Part shown: piece after piece, positions 1 to 13,100 of the stretch | Position numbering within the stretch: position 1 is the first letter of the stretch | Layout of the letters: each line of letters begins with the position of its first letter | From: Scortum barcoo | Lineage: Eukaryota; Chordata; Actinopteri; Centrarchiformes; Terapontidae | Length of the DNA stretch: 64,000 bases | Assembly: GCA_023238725.1 (NCBI GenBank) | Contig: CM041553.1 | Span: 20,754,001 to 20,818,000, forward strand | Direction of reading: 5' to 3' | The notes under the pieces: model-generated | What the model was told of the DNA's origin: nothing | Databases searched by the model: none | The model's input: the letters and a program-made list of their open reading frames with translations, nothing else | Position numbers and translations under genes: made by a program

Positions 1-984
1 TATTTATTCATTTATTATTAATGTAAAGTTATGTTTAAAAAAATCATAATTAAATGACTGACCAGAGGCCAGCTCTGTAAAGAAAAATACTAATCATCGA
101 TTATCAATCTATTAATTATGTTTTGATTGTATCCTTTAGTCTTTAAAATGTCATAAATTGTAGAAAAAGATCCCAAAAGGCTAAGAATTTTTAAGAATTT
201 TAGACATCATCCTTATAAAAAACTGAAGTTCAGTCTGTGTGCAGAGCAAAGTAATATTGAACTGGGCTCCCACAGGTAAATCAATCAGTAATAACACAGA
301 AAAGAGGAAAACTGACTGGAGGATTGCAGGTGCTGCATACCAGCAGAGTGCTCTTTGAGGGCTATGGTTTATATATTGTTGGTAGCATCCAGTGGGCTTT
401 GAATGGTCTTGAAAATCAGCAAGTGGAAAACAAATCATGTTCTGCCTCTCGGTTTAGAACTAGGGCACTCGGGTTTTATTGGTCCTGAATCACTCTGATG
501 TAGCAGGAATGACCTTGACTTCACAGACTTGGGGTGCAGCTCCTCTTGGAGGACAGTTTACACAGAGCGGGTGGGAGCATGGAGAGCCAAGACAGTGGAA
601 GACAACTTCTCCATTTGTAGGTTAATACCCCGTCATCTCTACACCTGCCCCCCTTCATTAATTTCCTCTCTCTTGTGACTTCTTTTCTTCCATACAGTCT
701 GGAGTGCTATAACATCCTCTCTGGGCTTTTGCTGTCAACACTGTTAAAACAGCCACTGGCAGCCTTGTCCTGCAGTGGAATATTAAATTTTAATCACATC
801 AATACAACCTCATAATTGCATTATGATTGCAAATCACCTACGCTATTGTTAGACAGTCACTGATGAATATGTGAATGTATGAGCTGCAAGGAGAGTGACA
901 AATGACAGGACTAATGACATTACGCTTAGACTGCAGATCAGCTGTGGCCTTATAAGGTCAGGAGGAACTGCAGCAAACGGTCAT
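1..984. other. No gene seen; AT-rich non-coding
   Basis: Short overlapping open frames only, with no recognisable protein domain, RNA gene or repeat family. Composition is ordinary for fish intergenic or intronic DNA. Confidence 0.6.
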
Positions 985-986
985 GA

Positions 987-1021
987 CTCACACACACACA
1001 CAGATGCACACACACACACAC
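987..1021. repeat. Short interrupted (CA)n microsatellite
   Basis: Two CA runs are separated by a GATG interruption. It is an imperfect dinucleotide repeat and explains the His/Thr-rich open frames that cross it. Confidence 0.9.
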
Positions 1022-1194
1022 TGCAAATATCCACAGTGGCATTGGGCAGTTTTATCCTATTTCAACTTGTACACAAGCATGCATTTTGCATGCATGCATG
1101 TGGGTGCTTTATTGTATGTTTCTGAGCTCTTCCTGGCACCGCTCTGTGACCTGCTGCTGGACTGAGCACAATGACTGGACCCAGTACACTGACA

Positions 1195-1500
1195 GGGGGA
1201 TAAGTAATAGCTCCACTATGGCCGCCAGCCTATACAATCATCCCTGCTATTGCCTCCACTGATTTATTGAAGGACAACAACCTTTGGTTCCACGGAGCCC
1301 GCCGCCTGGCCCGGCTCCCAATGCATGTATTGTTTTCCATTTCAGTGCCACATATTGCCGTGGGGAGACACTGCGGCCCTGAGCTGGAGTCCCTGTCATT
1401 GCTACAGATGCTGCTGCGTTTGCCATTAATAAAGCGGTCACAATAAATTATATGACACCTTTGCATTGCCGAGTCTGGCCCACATGAATGTAGACGAAGT
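1195..1500. promoter_or_regulatory. Candidate conserved non-coding element
   Basis: This is a high-complexity block, more GC-rich than its flanks, with no repeat similarity that I recognise. It includes a TTTGCAT octamer-like half site and the homeodomain-type core GCCATTAATAAAG near 1420-1432. Open frames exist on the minus strand (1230-1466), but they have no recognisable domain or splice pattern. The call rests on composition and motif content alone; cross-species alignment would decide it. Confidence 0.3.
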
Positions 1501-2696
1501 CGAGAGCCTGTACTTTGAATTTCATTTCATTTTTGTCAAAATATTTCAGGAGCTGCAACAAAATCAGGTTATTTACAATGTACAATCTCAATGAAAGACA
1601 CTAACATACCACTATGGTATTTCATCAACTTTATTGTTGGATGGATTTCCTTTGATTGATGGCTAATGCTTTAATTAAAAATACGTTTCAATTATTCCAG
1701 TTGATGGAGTAGAGATATAGTGCAGTGATAAATCACGCAGACGGTGAACTGGACTGTTTTTGAGACCAAATTAAATCACTTCCCAGTCATATTTTGCATC
1801 TCAGAGTGTTTGTTAATTTATATTCCATTTCACTTTGTCTGGACAAAATGCTTTATGGAAAGGCAAATCTTTCCACCTGAGCCAAAAGTTGCTTCCTGTG
1901 CACACACCTTCATCAATTGCTTCGTGGTGGGAGAAAGTGCTGCCAGGAGCAACCACGCTGACAAAATAATGTGGCTTCAAGCAGACCTCGATACTAATAC
2001 AGCAAATATTAGAGTCTGGTGTTTAAATAAAACAGAATAGAAAAGAATGAAAGTGGGAAATGTGGACAAAACAAATATTATCTGGACTAGTGAGTAATTT
2101 TTACACCATTACCTACTCTGTTCAAATTGACGAGACGCTGTATACAGGATTAGGTTAAAAGGACACTGGGAAAAAAAAGAAAAGAATAGAGCTGCTAAAT
2201 TAGGATAAGTATTATTAACCACCATAAATTTACATTTGAAATAATTTCCTCAATATAGAAACACAGGAGTCTCCTGGATAATTTAGAGGGTTATATTGTG
2301 TTCATCAGTCTGAATTACTTTCAATCTGCTTTTTGAGAAATCACGTCTTTGTTTGGTATGGGAGAAGGCTTTTAAACTGAATACGAGGGCTGGGCATAAT
2401 TACAAAAGAGAAACTAGTACTACAGATTTAGGGAAAGCTTTGTAAATGCAGAGCTGCAGACGTCCGCTAGCCTTCATCAACACCTTCCTCATCCCCATTG
2501 TTAGATCAGAAAGTAGATCAGAGGAATGACAAATCAACAAATGAGATAACAACCCCATTCTATGAAAATATCAAGTTTTTGCCAACAAAAAAAACACACT
2601 CCTCCTGTTATGATTTTGCTTTGCAATCAACTATGAGCCACAAGTTTTATATGATGGGTCGGGTTAGCTTGTCACCTAAATCACATTTGATTAAAT
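1501..2696. other. No gene seen
   Basis: AT-rich sequence with scattered A-runs (around 2170-2185). A 98-codon plus-strand frame at 1744-2040 has no domain and no coding-like features, and I regard it as chance. Confidence 0.55.
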
Positions 2697-2742
2697 ACAT
2701 TACATTATATTACATTACATTAATACATTACATTGATACACT
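2697..2742. repeat. Imperfect tandem repeat, ATTACAT/TACATT units
   Basis: Repeated TACATTACATTA-type units with substitutions form a short degenerate simple repeat. Confidence 0.75.
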
Positions 2743-2879
2743 TAAGAGGAACTGAGATTTTGCTATAAACATATAGTAAGCATTTCTCAAGGGATTAACG
2801 AACAAGTAACACAGGGAGCTGGGATTACAATGTACTTGTAACGTAGTTATTGTAGTTTATCTTTAAAAACCAAACCATG

Positions 2880-3700
2880 AGCCTCAGCTCAGTTACTGTT
2901 GTGAATAACAAAGTCAGAGGTCCAAATCAGAGCTCTACCAAATTCACAATACTTCATTATTGCAATTATGACCAAAACTCTGCACCAGAGCTGCTAAATA
3001 CCAACAAAACTAGTACAAAATCTAAAGTGAATTTAAGCTGTAAAATGTTTTATCAGTTTTCCACAAATTACAAAGTGTAATTTTTAAACAACAGAAACAA
3101 AAGTTTTAGAACACCCAAGTGTCTTTAGGGTTTAAGACCATTAGACATCTATTCCTCTCCTCATTTCCTGTCATTTCTCCAATGTTGGATTTCTGGGAAA
3201 AGCATAAAATGTCCATAAACATAATAACACCAAAAATAAGAAATGACTGTTTGGTAAAATGCCTAAAACCATTTATGTTTATGTTTTCCTGACAAGGACC
3301 TAATGTTGTCCTCAGATGCTAACAATACCAACTTCTCTCAGAAGCAAATGTAGAGGGATCTTGACATTGTAAAAGCAGAGCAAAACACTTTAACTAGGTC
3401 AGATCACCGTCTCATTCAACACCAGGGTCACAATTTCTGCATAGATGTACAACCACATGTTATTACATGACCAGAGTTTTAGAAATCATGAATAAAGTGG
3501 ACCCTGAGTTGAGATTGTTTTGTTAAAGCTACATGAATCATTTTGTCCACTGGTTTCTCAACCAGTGAACGTATGGATCAACTTGGACGGCAGTGGCAAT
3601 ATGATTTCTCTCTTTATGTTTGTATGTAGAGTACACAAGCTTATCCTTGACTTTCTTATCAAGAACCAGATATTTTCAGATACATGTCCTCATCTGCTTT
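2880..3700 (+). repeat. Dispersed repeat, copy 1 of a family also at 29.3 kb
   Basis: Two blocks match a second copy in the window. Block 2912-2987 (starting AGTCAGAGGTCCAAATCAGA) aligns with 29301-29375. Block 3631-3697 (GTACACAAGCTTATCCTTGA) aligns with 29525-29595. Orientation is the same in both copies. The blocks start 719 bp apart here but only 224 bp apart in the other copy, so one has an internal insertion or the other a deletion. The family was not named. No coding capacity is evident. Confidence 0.6.
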
Positions 3701-3991
3701 ACTGATTATTCAACCATTAAGTTTCAGGTCACCCAAGTCTTAGAAGAGCTCCGACTACCAGTCATCCAAACATTATAAATGCAAGGAAATGAATATAACT
3801 TTTACTTCCAGCACCACCCGAAATAACACATCCTTCTCTACTGTACGGGGAATTATTTAAGGTTTTATGGCTCACCAAAAAAGTGGAATAAGAAAGAGAG
3901 AATATTCAGGGAGAGGGATGGAGTGAGAGTGAAAATCCTCTGTCGGCTTACATATCGTAGGTTATGTTCTCCATCAGTGGGTTTGAGGGAT

Positions 3992-4084
3992 TGAGAGAGA
4001 GAGAGAGAGTATGAACAGGAGCTGAGAGAGGTGACATGGAAGAGTGCACATGCACACATACACACACACACACAAACACACCCA
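3992..4084. repeat. (GA)n then (CA)n microsatellites
   Basis: A GA run at 3992-4009 is followed about 35 bp later by an imperfect CA run at 4046-4084. The Ser/Leu-rich and His/Thr-rich frames here are translations of these tracts. Confidence 0.9.
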
Positions 4085-4235
4085 CCTCTATCAACTCACA
4101 CCTGTACTTATTTTTCCGCTGTATCCCTCCACTGCTTTCTCACTTCTACACTTCACCTCTCAGTCACTCAGCTGTTTTGTACTCCACATTTCCCGACTGT
4201 TATTTTAAATTCATGCGCTTCATATAATCAGTTTG

Positions 4236-4269
4236 ACCGACTCAGGTAGCATACCGACTCAGGTAGCAA
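4236..4269. repeat. 17-bp tandem direct duplication
   Basis: The unit ACCGACTCAGGTAGCA plus one base occurs twice in direct succession (4236-4252 and 4253-4269), with only the last base differing. It looks like a recent small tandem duplication. Confidence 0.9.
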
Positions 4270-4276
4270 AGTCAAA

Positions 4277-4309
4277 TGTGTTGTTGTTTGTCTGCAAACA
4301 AACAACACA
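4277..4309. repeat. Imperfect inverted repeat (hairpin)
   Basis: TGTGTTGTTGTTTG (4277-4290) faces a near-complementary CAAACAAACAACACA (4295-4309) across a 4-base loop. It could form a short stem but has no microRNA-like length. Confidence 0.7.
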
Positions 4310-4439
4310 CCCGATGGTTAATGCTGAATACTGAACACTCTGTGGGTGTTTGCCGGGTTTCTGCTTCTCACCGGGATGAAAATGCGGTTGGTGAAGAATG
4401 ACTGGGTGACTGGGTGACAGGTGAGCCGAGCGGAGCCTC

Positions 4440-4600
4440 ACAGGTTCATTACCGGCTGGCAGAGTGGAGCACTCCAGGGCACGCCGGTTGGAGGTAACGC
4501 TTCGGGCCTCCTCATCAACATCCTGTCACCTCCATTTTCATACTTTCAGGCTTGGCACGGCGGCTGACCCGGCCCCCCGCCCCGGGGAAAACTGTCTTCC
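4440..4600. other. GC-rich, CpG-containing patch
   Basis: This is the most GC-rich 160 bp in the window, including GGCCCCCCGCCCCGGGG near 4570-4586 and many CpGs in an otherwise CpG-poor region. It is too short for a classical CpG island. No exon or transcript structure was recognised, so it may be regulatory or simply a local composition excursion. Confidence 0.5.
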
Positions 4601-5129
4601 TGAACAATAAGTCAGCACCTGGTAGCAAGAAAAACAGTGTGTTTGTTTAGTCACAGAGAAAATGAAAAAAAGGTGGCATCGGCTGACCCTCGTGTGAATC
4701 CGATACACAGTTTGTAGCTCGGCAGACTGACTGTCATTTTTTGTTTGTGCTAAAAAATGTTTCACCAAATTCTACATCTCTCTAACTGAAATAAACCATT
4801 TTTTAGACATGGTATATGTAACACTGCTGTCTTTGCAGATCTGTTATGGCTTTTGGTCTCCATAACATTATTGTTCTGATATAGTGACATGATCATTGTG
4901 AATACAGCTGCAATGTTTCCATGTTTGGTACTGTACACAGTCCAACAGCACCCAAGTTTAGTTAAAGATGACAAGATGTAAACATGTGACTCCCCTTTAA
5001 TTCTACTGTATTTGCTTTAATGCTGTGTGTAAAGTATTCAGCTGGATATTTATTTTTAAAGCAGTTAATATGAATGAAAGTTGAAAGTTAAAAATACTGA
5101 TGGTAATGTAGCTCTGTCTACTGATGCAA
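4601..5129. other. No gene seen
   Basis: AT-rich unique sequence; short frames only, and no motif or repeat recognised. Confidence 0.5.
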
Positions 5130-5541
5130 GATGTTGCCATGAAATTTTGTACAGGGATTTATGGTCCCCAAAGGATGAAGTCTACTGACTTGATGTTGAT
5201 CCCCTCATATTTCTTCCGGCGCCACTATGAGGTGGATCTTTCCATTATTAAGCGAAATTTCTTGACCGTTGGACAAATTGCCATGAAATTTAGTGCAGAC
5301 ATTCATGTATGAATATCTATGAATTGTAATCCCTCTTGTGATCCCTTCAATTTTCATACAGCTCTTTTGTGACAACACTGAAGTTTAGTGCTAATGAGCA
5401 GAGGTAAGCATGGTACCATGCTAAGATGGTGAACATGGTAAGCATTATATCTAGCATATCATATTATTAGATTATATATTAGCAAACTCATGTTTGCGTA
5501 TACCTCAAAGTAGCACTCTGTCAAAGTACAGCCTCCCAGAG
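5130..5541 (+). repeat. Dispersed teleost repeat ('gccatgaaattttgtaca' family)
   Basis: The segment begins GTTGCCATGAAATTTTGTAC and continues with TGGTCCCCAAAGGATGAAG, GCGCCACTATGAGG, a second ATTGCCATGAAATTTAGTGC, AAGATGGTGAACATGGTAA and finally GTACAGCCTCCCAGAG. These landmarks occur in this order in a very common percomorph interspersed repeat that I recognise but cannot name with certainty. The internally repeated 'gccatgaaatt' unit is part of the family's structure. It is non-coding and moderately diverged. Related pieces lie at 34.75 kb and, inverted, at 47.3-47.85 kb. Confidence 0.75.
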
Positions 5542-6939
5542 ATAAGAGGAAGAAAGTGATAGGGACTGTAATGCAACAAAAGTTCCTGGGTCAGATTAAG
5601 GATGCTGCGGTTGCCACCTTAACTTTAGGCCACCAGGGTGCCTAATAAAAACAGAATTTTTGTAGACTGTCATGACATGAGAAGGAATTCTACAGCTTAA
5701 AATACATATAACATTATTGTTCTTTGACCTCTGTTTATGCTGCTGATTACGTCATGTCAATGTGACAGCGTTCAGTTCAGACTGCCGTTACATAAATGTT
5801 ATGTCTGACTTGGTACAACTGCTGCTGTAAATATTATGGGAAAGTGACTCAGCTGCTTACACAAACATGAGAATAAGAAGATGGAAAGTTACCAGCAAAT
5901 TTACGTAATAAAGCGTACATTTAAAAGGTGCTATAGCCACTGCTGCAACCCTATTAACTTTCCCATTACTAGCACGGTCTGATTTTCTTCTTATTGTCCA
6001 AGCAGGCTGCCAGTTAGGGCTCTTAATTTCAAACTGCAATCAAAGGGAGGTTTTCCAAAGGCTTAACTTCAGAGGCGAAGTCTTTGAGAAGTTCCCCAGA
6101 CAATTTCACTGCAGTATGACTGTACTTTTCACCGTTATCTTCGGCTAGAAGAGGTAGGAGAAGGAAGTCATGCAATATCAGTCGGCAATATGTTTAGCTG
6201 AGGGTAAGAAATAGCCAGGCTTGTAATTGCTTTGGGACAAGCTAGGATGGTTCCTCTGGCAGTTGGAGATTTTCTTTTGGTCAACCATGAGGGATATAAG
6301 ACAGATAAGAAAGACGGAAGAGAGAGAGACAGTCTGAGAAAGGAGGGAGGGAGATTTTCAGATTTTCTGAAGTGTTCAGACGAAATAGAGGCATTATCGT
6401 CCCATGAGGTTACAATGAAAAGCCCAAAGTTGGTTGGCCTTCCAAAACTCATATAAGACTGGAAAACACATACGAGAAAGGGGGGGGGGGAAGGAGACAG
6501 AGTTTCGATTTCTGACTGCATTTCTGGTCGTGAGCATCCTTTACAACTGTCCCCAGCTTGCGGCGACTGTCAGACAACTCTCAGAGGAATCATGTCGCAG
6601 TTCTCGGTTTTCAGTGTTACTATCAACTGCTTTTCTCTAAATGGCTTCACTCCTGTTTCACTCCTGCTGAAAGATACAGGATGAGAGAGTGAAGCACCTG
6701 CAGCCACTGATGCGGCCCGCTGTCTCCTGCAGTGTAATGCACAGCTCTTGCACTTGTCAGGACAGAGCTTGTTTACTGTCTCTAAGGTGTGTTCTTTAAT
6801 TAATAGCTCCAGGGCTGTTCTGCAGTGTTTAGCTATCTAAAGTGGGAACGAGTTCATGAAAGTGTATCAGTATATTAGACTTTCCTCCTTTTCAGCACGG
6901 ATGTGGTTCAGAGCTGGAAAAATTATTAACTGAATTATC
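5542..6939. other. No gene seen; includes an 11-base G homopolymer
   Basis: Unique sequence. A G11 run lies at 6480-6490 and a GA-rich stretch around 6318-6350. The 117-codon minus frame at 6168-6521 is Ser/Pro/Leu-rich because it reads through these purine tracts, and it shows no domain. Confidence 0.5.
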
Positions 6940-7115
6940 ACAGAAAGAATCACTGCCAACTGCTTTCATAATAGATTAAATGTTTGTCATTTTTAAGCAA
7001 AAATTGCACTCCTTAGTTCAACTGTCTAAATTGGGAGCATTCGCTGGTTGTCTTGGTTTTGCCTTATATGATACTAAATTGAATGTCTTTTGGTTTTAGA
7101 GTGACAAGCAATTAA
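6940..7115 (-). repeat. hAT-like non-autonomous element fragment
   Basis: Landmarks appear in the order expected for the minus orientation of a common fish element: TTTTTAAGCAAAAATTGCA, GCTGGTTGTCTTG, CTTATATGATACTAAATTGA, ATGTCTTTTGGTTTTAGA, GACAAGCAATTAATGACA. The same order occurs at 22.72-23.01 kb. The element carries no coding sequence and is known for ends reading approximately GGGCTGCAAC. Classification as hAT-derived is from memory of such elements. Confidence 0.65.
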
Positions 7116-10100
7116 TGACATGTTCTGTAAAACGAATACCAATACATTATTCAGATAAATGAAGATTACATTTTTCCTCTATGATATCCCTCTCTTGTAC
7201 AGTGAGACTAACTGCTAGCAGCCAAATTGATGGTGGCAAAGATGCAAAATGCAAAGATGGCTTTCCTTTATGCAGATTTGTCAAATCTAAAACAAATTAT
7301 GTATAGATATACTGTAACTTCAAAATACAGATATTTGACAATAACTTTAAATTAGCTTTGAAGATAAAGACAAAGCTTGACTCATATTGTGCAGGTGTAA
7401 TTTTTACCTCATGGTCTGATAGTGAAGCCTGGCACCTTGTGTGATGCAGCTGAAGACAGAGCTGAAGTTGTCAGAAAGAGCAATTAGATCTTTGTCAAGA
7501 GCTTTCTATTTTTCCTTTCATAAAAATCATTATAACCCAGATATTGATCAGTGGTGATATTTATCACAATACATAGTTTTATGAAGTTATCAGAGTCCCC
7601 TGATAAATTATGATGATAATGATGGTACACTGTCTTTTCAGTTTATGGGAAAGATTTGTTACGTTTCCCATCTTGGTTGGCAGCGACTGACAGCACATTT
7701 TGCAAAGCGTCTTAATCTGTGTTTTATTGACTTTGAGATATCTAATCCACTTTCATAAAAATTACATTGTGTTACCTTTTGATCATCAATATTCTCAGCT
7801 TTGGAAGATAATGTGAGTTATGTGAGATAGCTCAACACTACTTAGCAGTGGGACATGGGCATGTACTTTGACAAGCAAGCCAATAACAGCAGACTGACTG
7901 GCTGCTGCCATGTTTACACCCATAATCAATTAAAAATATCCAAAGTTTATCATTGCAATCAGCGTAAATTTGTTCTGAAACCTGCATCGAGATCATCATA
8001 TCAACGCAGATCTAATTAGGAATATAACTAACAGCAGAAAACACTTTAATGCAAAAAAATCAGTGATACAGTAGAGACAAATTCTACTAATTCCAGTCTA
8101 GGCCTTGCACACGTCCTGTATAAAACAGAATACAGGTACAAATATATGGTAGCGTTACTACACCCCTTTCCTGGAGATAACCAGAAACAAAAGATCCAGG
8201 AAGTAGCCCATCTGGTGATTCATTTGTCTTACTCAAAATGTTCTCTTTTTGTTTGGCAATCTTCCTGGGTGCATAATATCCTAATGAGATACAACAATCT
8301 TATTAAACCGAACATACTGTTGCCTAAAGGCATCAACTCTGCACACGTTTTCATCCCTTTGTTTTAATCTCTTATTCCGTTATTTTGTTGTTTTGTCACG
8401 GGGTTCAGGCACATATAGAGCAGGTATTTTCATTCTCATATTGAACTATTATGTTGTTCCCTGGCTTTTCACATTATAACCGAATGCTCCTTTTGCAAAA
8501 ACATTGACTCTGCCAGCTGCTTCGCTCCAGCAAATCATAACAAATGTGCACGAGCACATCATCTACAGTAATGCGGCTGTTTCTTTGCCTCCTTGTTCTA
8601 TGCTTTATTTCCCCAAACACTCATTTTCCAGTTGGGCAGTTAATTGAATTCAGTGCTGGGTGTAAAGTAGTGGGTCCTTAGCCACAGTTGCTTGCTTGCA
8701 GTGCATGAGGTAACCGAGGTTAGATTAACTAAAGCTGGGCTCAGATAGAGGAGGCAATGGTGCATAGATACACCCACTGACACTATCTGATCATGATATT
8801 TCGATGCTGGATGCTCAGAGTCGCTACTGGCTATGGATATGAGTAAATCAGCTGCTCTGTTGTAGAAAAGGAAAGTTTAATTCTCATAACTCAGTAAGAT
8901 GCTCGATATGCTTTTGCCTAAAGTGAAAGAAGATGGATAAATGCAGCCCGCACAGATGCTTGATAGTCTGAATACAACAAATAATCCTGTATGCCTGGAA
9001 CAAATGGTCCTAGAGTATTCGTTATGTGGCATCCTAAGAAAATAATGTCTGCAGCAGAGTATTATAGCCTGTATAATACTATCCTTCTATTCAGAGCAGC
9101 ACTCAAAATGTAAGAGTTTCATCCCTGACAGATCTGGCCCTTCACGTCCCTTTTCATCGCACTACAGTTTCAAATATTCATCTATATGCATTTTATTGCC
9201 ATCATCCAAGCTCAAGGCTGAAATTACAGCAGTGCAAAGAAAACTTAAAGAGCACTCCTCAAAGTCAGCAGGCGCGCAGAATAATGCTGCATCCGAGCCG
9301 ACCTTACTGATGGCTCCGATAGTGGCTTTAAAAATAGCCCTGGCTGTCCGCCTCTCCCTCCTCACTTCTCACAACACGCCACTGTCAGTGTGTCGCACCT
9401 GCTGTGGTGAGACCATTGCATAACCATCTCTGCTCATGCAGAAGATCAGCGTTTCTCTCCATGCGACATACTGAGAGTGTGTGTATGTGTGTTGTGTGTG
9501 CTCTAGGCTTCTAACAGAGAACAGTAAAGGACACTGAAGGTCAATACACACATCAAACAGGACCAAATGCACTACTGTTTTTTGCACAAATATAGCTACA
9601 TAGAATTTTGAGATCTCTATTCATGTTGTGCTTCATTATGTGTTCAGACAGACCTTTTTTTAACACTTGTGTAACCTCCTCAACTAAAGGTCAACTGTAA
9701 CAGAATGTGCAATGTAAGTTTATTGTATTTACAGAGTTTGGGGTGAAATAACTTCTTTTGGTGAAATCTAAATCTTGAATCTGAGTGAGAAATAATTGAA
9801 TCAACCTTTGAATAACTGAATTTACAGTGGAACAACTGAGAATTTCACTACTTTTTCACTCTGTCATTGTGGCGCTATGAGGACTGTGGCCAGGTGAGTG
9901 CTGTATCTCTACTTTGAGGCAGCAGTAATGTTGAAAGGTTGGTACAACAGTGTAAGAAGCATCTATATATCTGTGCAAAATGGAGTTTACCATAGAAACA
10001 TAGAAACTTACATCTTCCAAAAGGATGCAGATATCGATTAATAATTAAATAATCAGTAGTTCGGCTATTGATCTATCACTCAAATAGAGAATCTTCTACC

Positions 10101-13100
10101 ACAATAAAGGGTTCCCCACAGAGTTTTATAGTTTGCCACCTGGGCTGGAAAAAGAGCACCGCCACTTATGTCAGGGTAAATGATTACATCTTTGTGAAAT
10201 ATAATATTAGGCTTATTAAGTTTCAGGGAAAATGAGCAGTGACTCTACATCCACCAGTAAGGGCCACGCATTTAATGAGAGAGGTGATTGTTTAAACCAT
10301 CATGAAGAAACACTGATAAGATAAAATATTACTTTTTCATTCGTTGGTCAAAGGTTGTGCAGCAGTTAAAATACAAAATTCTCTAAGTATACAGAATGCA
10401 AATGAAAAATGATAACAAAATGAAAAATAAAGATTATCAGTAAGGTGCAAAACAAATGTACACACTGTCAGAAATGGAACAGGTTAATGGTGTCAAGTAT
10501 TGACAGATTAGTTGTTTAACAGTAAGTTAAAGTTGCAGTTAATATCTACACAATGCCAGGAGTAGTTTGTTTGACACTAAGGGATATAATAAATAATTGG
10601 TTAAACAGTGATGTCACAGCAGTAACAGTAAAATAATAAGAAATATACAAAAAAACTAAAACACAAGATGTAAACTGGTCAACTGTGGGGATAATATACA
10701 TTAATACCAATAAGGTGCAGGTCCATAATTATAAAATCAAAATTATTATATTACAGTAGGATCACAGATATGTGTATGTATATAGCTTTGTATATACAAT
10801 TATCAAAACTGAAAGTACAGATACGCGTACATGTTTCATTTCAAAGTTTAATCATTATTTCCATGATATTGCATGTTGGACCAAGGGGGTCAATGAGTCA
10901 GAGAGTAATAATGGTAGTAATCCACTGGGAGAAAGTAATCCAGAGAAAGAGACCGTTTGAAGTGAGCAGACCTAAATTGAAGGCCACATCAGCTGTCCAT
11001 CTCTCTGCCTGAGGTAAATGACTTGTTAATACATAAATAATGAGGTGAGATGTGTCAGGATCTGTCAAATTCAGCTCAGCAGGGGACTGATTGATCAATC
11101 ACATTGTACGTGTGCTTTGCAGTAAATAATCAGAGCGAGACATCACAGTGCAAAAAAAAACTAAGTTTCTGGGAAAAGTGCAGTGAAAGTCAGTTTGAAA
11201 GAGTCAGTTAGTTTGATTATCACCGCATGGACACACATTTACTCAACAGAGTCAGAACCAACAAGTTTATGGAGGGGCAGCACGTCCACTGTCTAACTTC
11301 CCAACAGAAACCCTGCTCTTGTTTGTCTATTTTACAATAATGCTCCACGCATATGGAATATAGAAAACACACAGACACTTAACATGCATTACACATTTAC
11401 ACTGGCAGGTGTAGGAAGATGTGAATCCAGATTTAGATTTAGCCAACACTGCCCATCAGAAAACCAATCCAGTTAAAAAAAAATAGCAAACAAGCAATTT
11501 TCAAAGTAGAAAGGTAACATTTTTTCCCCCAATCTTTAAGTTGTTCAGCATGTTGCACCACTGTGATTAGCTCAGGAAAGGTCACATAAGCAGAAAATGT
11601 CAGGTAAAATAACGATCCCCCACTGATTATAAAGCAGAGTGATGAGAAAAACCATACATCTTCAAATTAAAGTTAACCCTTTAAAGTTATCAAGTTTTCA
11701 ATTCACTAAAGGGAAATACGTACAAACGCACACAAAAGAAAAGCAACCCACGGCAACAGAAGGTTAAACCAACAATGTGCAATTTAACAAGATCGACAAC
11801 AAAAACTGCCTTCAGCATTCATCAAGAAAGAGAAGTCAAATCCTCCTTACTTTATAGGGGGGGAACCTGTAATAAAACAAGAAATAATACACAGCACTTG
11901 GGCCTTACGACTTTAATTGCGCTGATTTACTGAGTTAACACATCTATAAAGTGTCCTAATGTGGCATTCACACCAGCCATTAGCTCTGTCCGTTTTAATA
12001 CGACTGTGGAACACTCTAAATGCTCTTTCACCAAGATGCTGAGAAATACACTCAGTTGGCGACATAAATCTTTGCTCCTCGAGACACGAGCGACTCTTTT
12101 ACATTTTAAGTGCAACTCTTGATTCATGCCACAGCTTACAATGATATTCTTGTCTGTGTGATTAAAATGATGAAACTGAAAACAATGATAACTTTTGGCA
12201 GTGAGTGAGATTTTGGAGTGAAGTTTCTACACCCATTATATTATAGCAGAAGAAGCACAGTTTAAGGAAAACTATCAATAATGGATTAAACATAACATCC
12301 ACTTAAGTGTAGCCCATTTGTCAACATAATCTCACTCTGTGTCAATAGGCTCATCTGCAGAGGAGCTGCCTGTAAATTGATTGAGTTAAATTACCTTGTT
12401 TCCCCCTCAAACACTTCTTTTAATGTTGCATTTAATTAGGATTTGGGTACAGACCAAGGTTTTGAGTGCCGATTGAGAGCACTAAAGTCTTTTGCTTTTA
12501 ATTTTACAGTTTTTCTGAGGTTTGTTTGGCCTATAGTTCTTCATGTTCCTCTTAAAACACACTGAATAACTCTAAAAGTACTAAAAGTGTCTTGCTTTTA
12601 TCACAAAGCACAGGGCTTTGGTGATGGTTCTGTATGCTGTAAGTACATACATAATACACTCAACTGGTTTCATGTCTGAGTGACTGAAATGAGATGGATT
12701 TGAAATTGCGATCCAAGAAGTCAGCGGCGAATTGTGTGAGCCGTGTTTGCTGTGTGGTGTAGTGGTGAGCGAGTCAATTATAGTAGGAGAGTCGGGCAAC
12801 AGCGCTCAATTTCAATTACTGTTATCGCCTGCTTTAAAAGATGCGCGCACCAAGAGGCAATGCAGCCTTCAACCAAACAGAATGAATTCGTAGGTCGATG
12901 CACAGATAGGAAAACGAACGGCTTCGATGGTGAATGGAACTCTGTAGTGAAGTCAAGAATAAAGATGGAAGCTTCATAGCCTTTTGTGACTCTTTGCCAC
13001 TGTGCTGTTAAATTGACTAAAAGTTCAACCCTAACTTTCAGACTGTAGCTCAAAATTTTATTACAGGAAGTGGACTGGAAGCATGCATCGAACCTTTTCA

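Noticed and set aside
4277..4309. Hairpin considered as a microRNA precursor
   Set aside because: The stem is about 14 bp, well short of the roughly 25-35 bp of a typical precursor, and it is low complexity.
6168..6521. 117-codon minus frame rich in Ser, Pro and Leu
   Set aside because: The composition follows from purine-rich tracts and the G11 run; there is no domain or conservation signal visible.
12745..12790. tRNA A-box-like string GTGGTGTAGTGGTGAGCG
   Set aside because: No B box (GGTTCGANNCC) at the right distance and no cloverleaf could be drawn.
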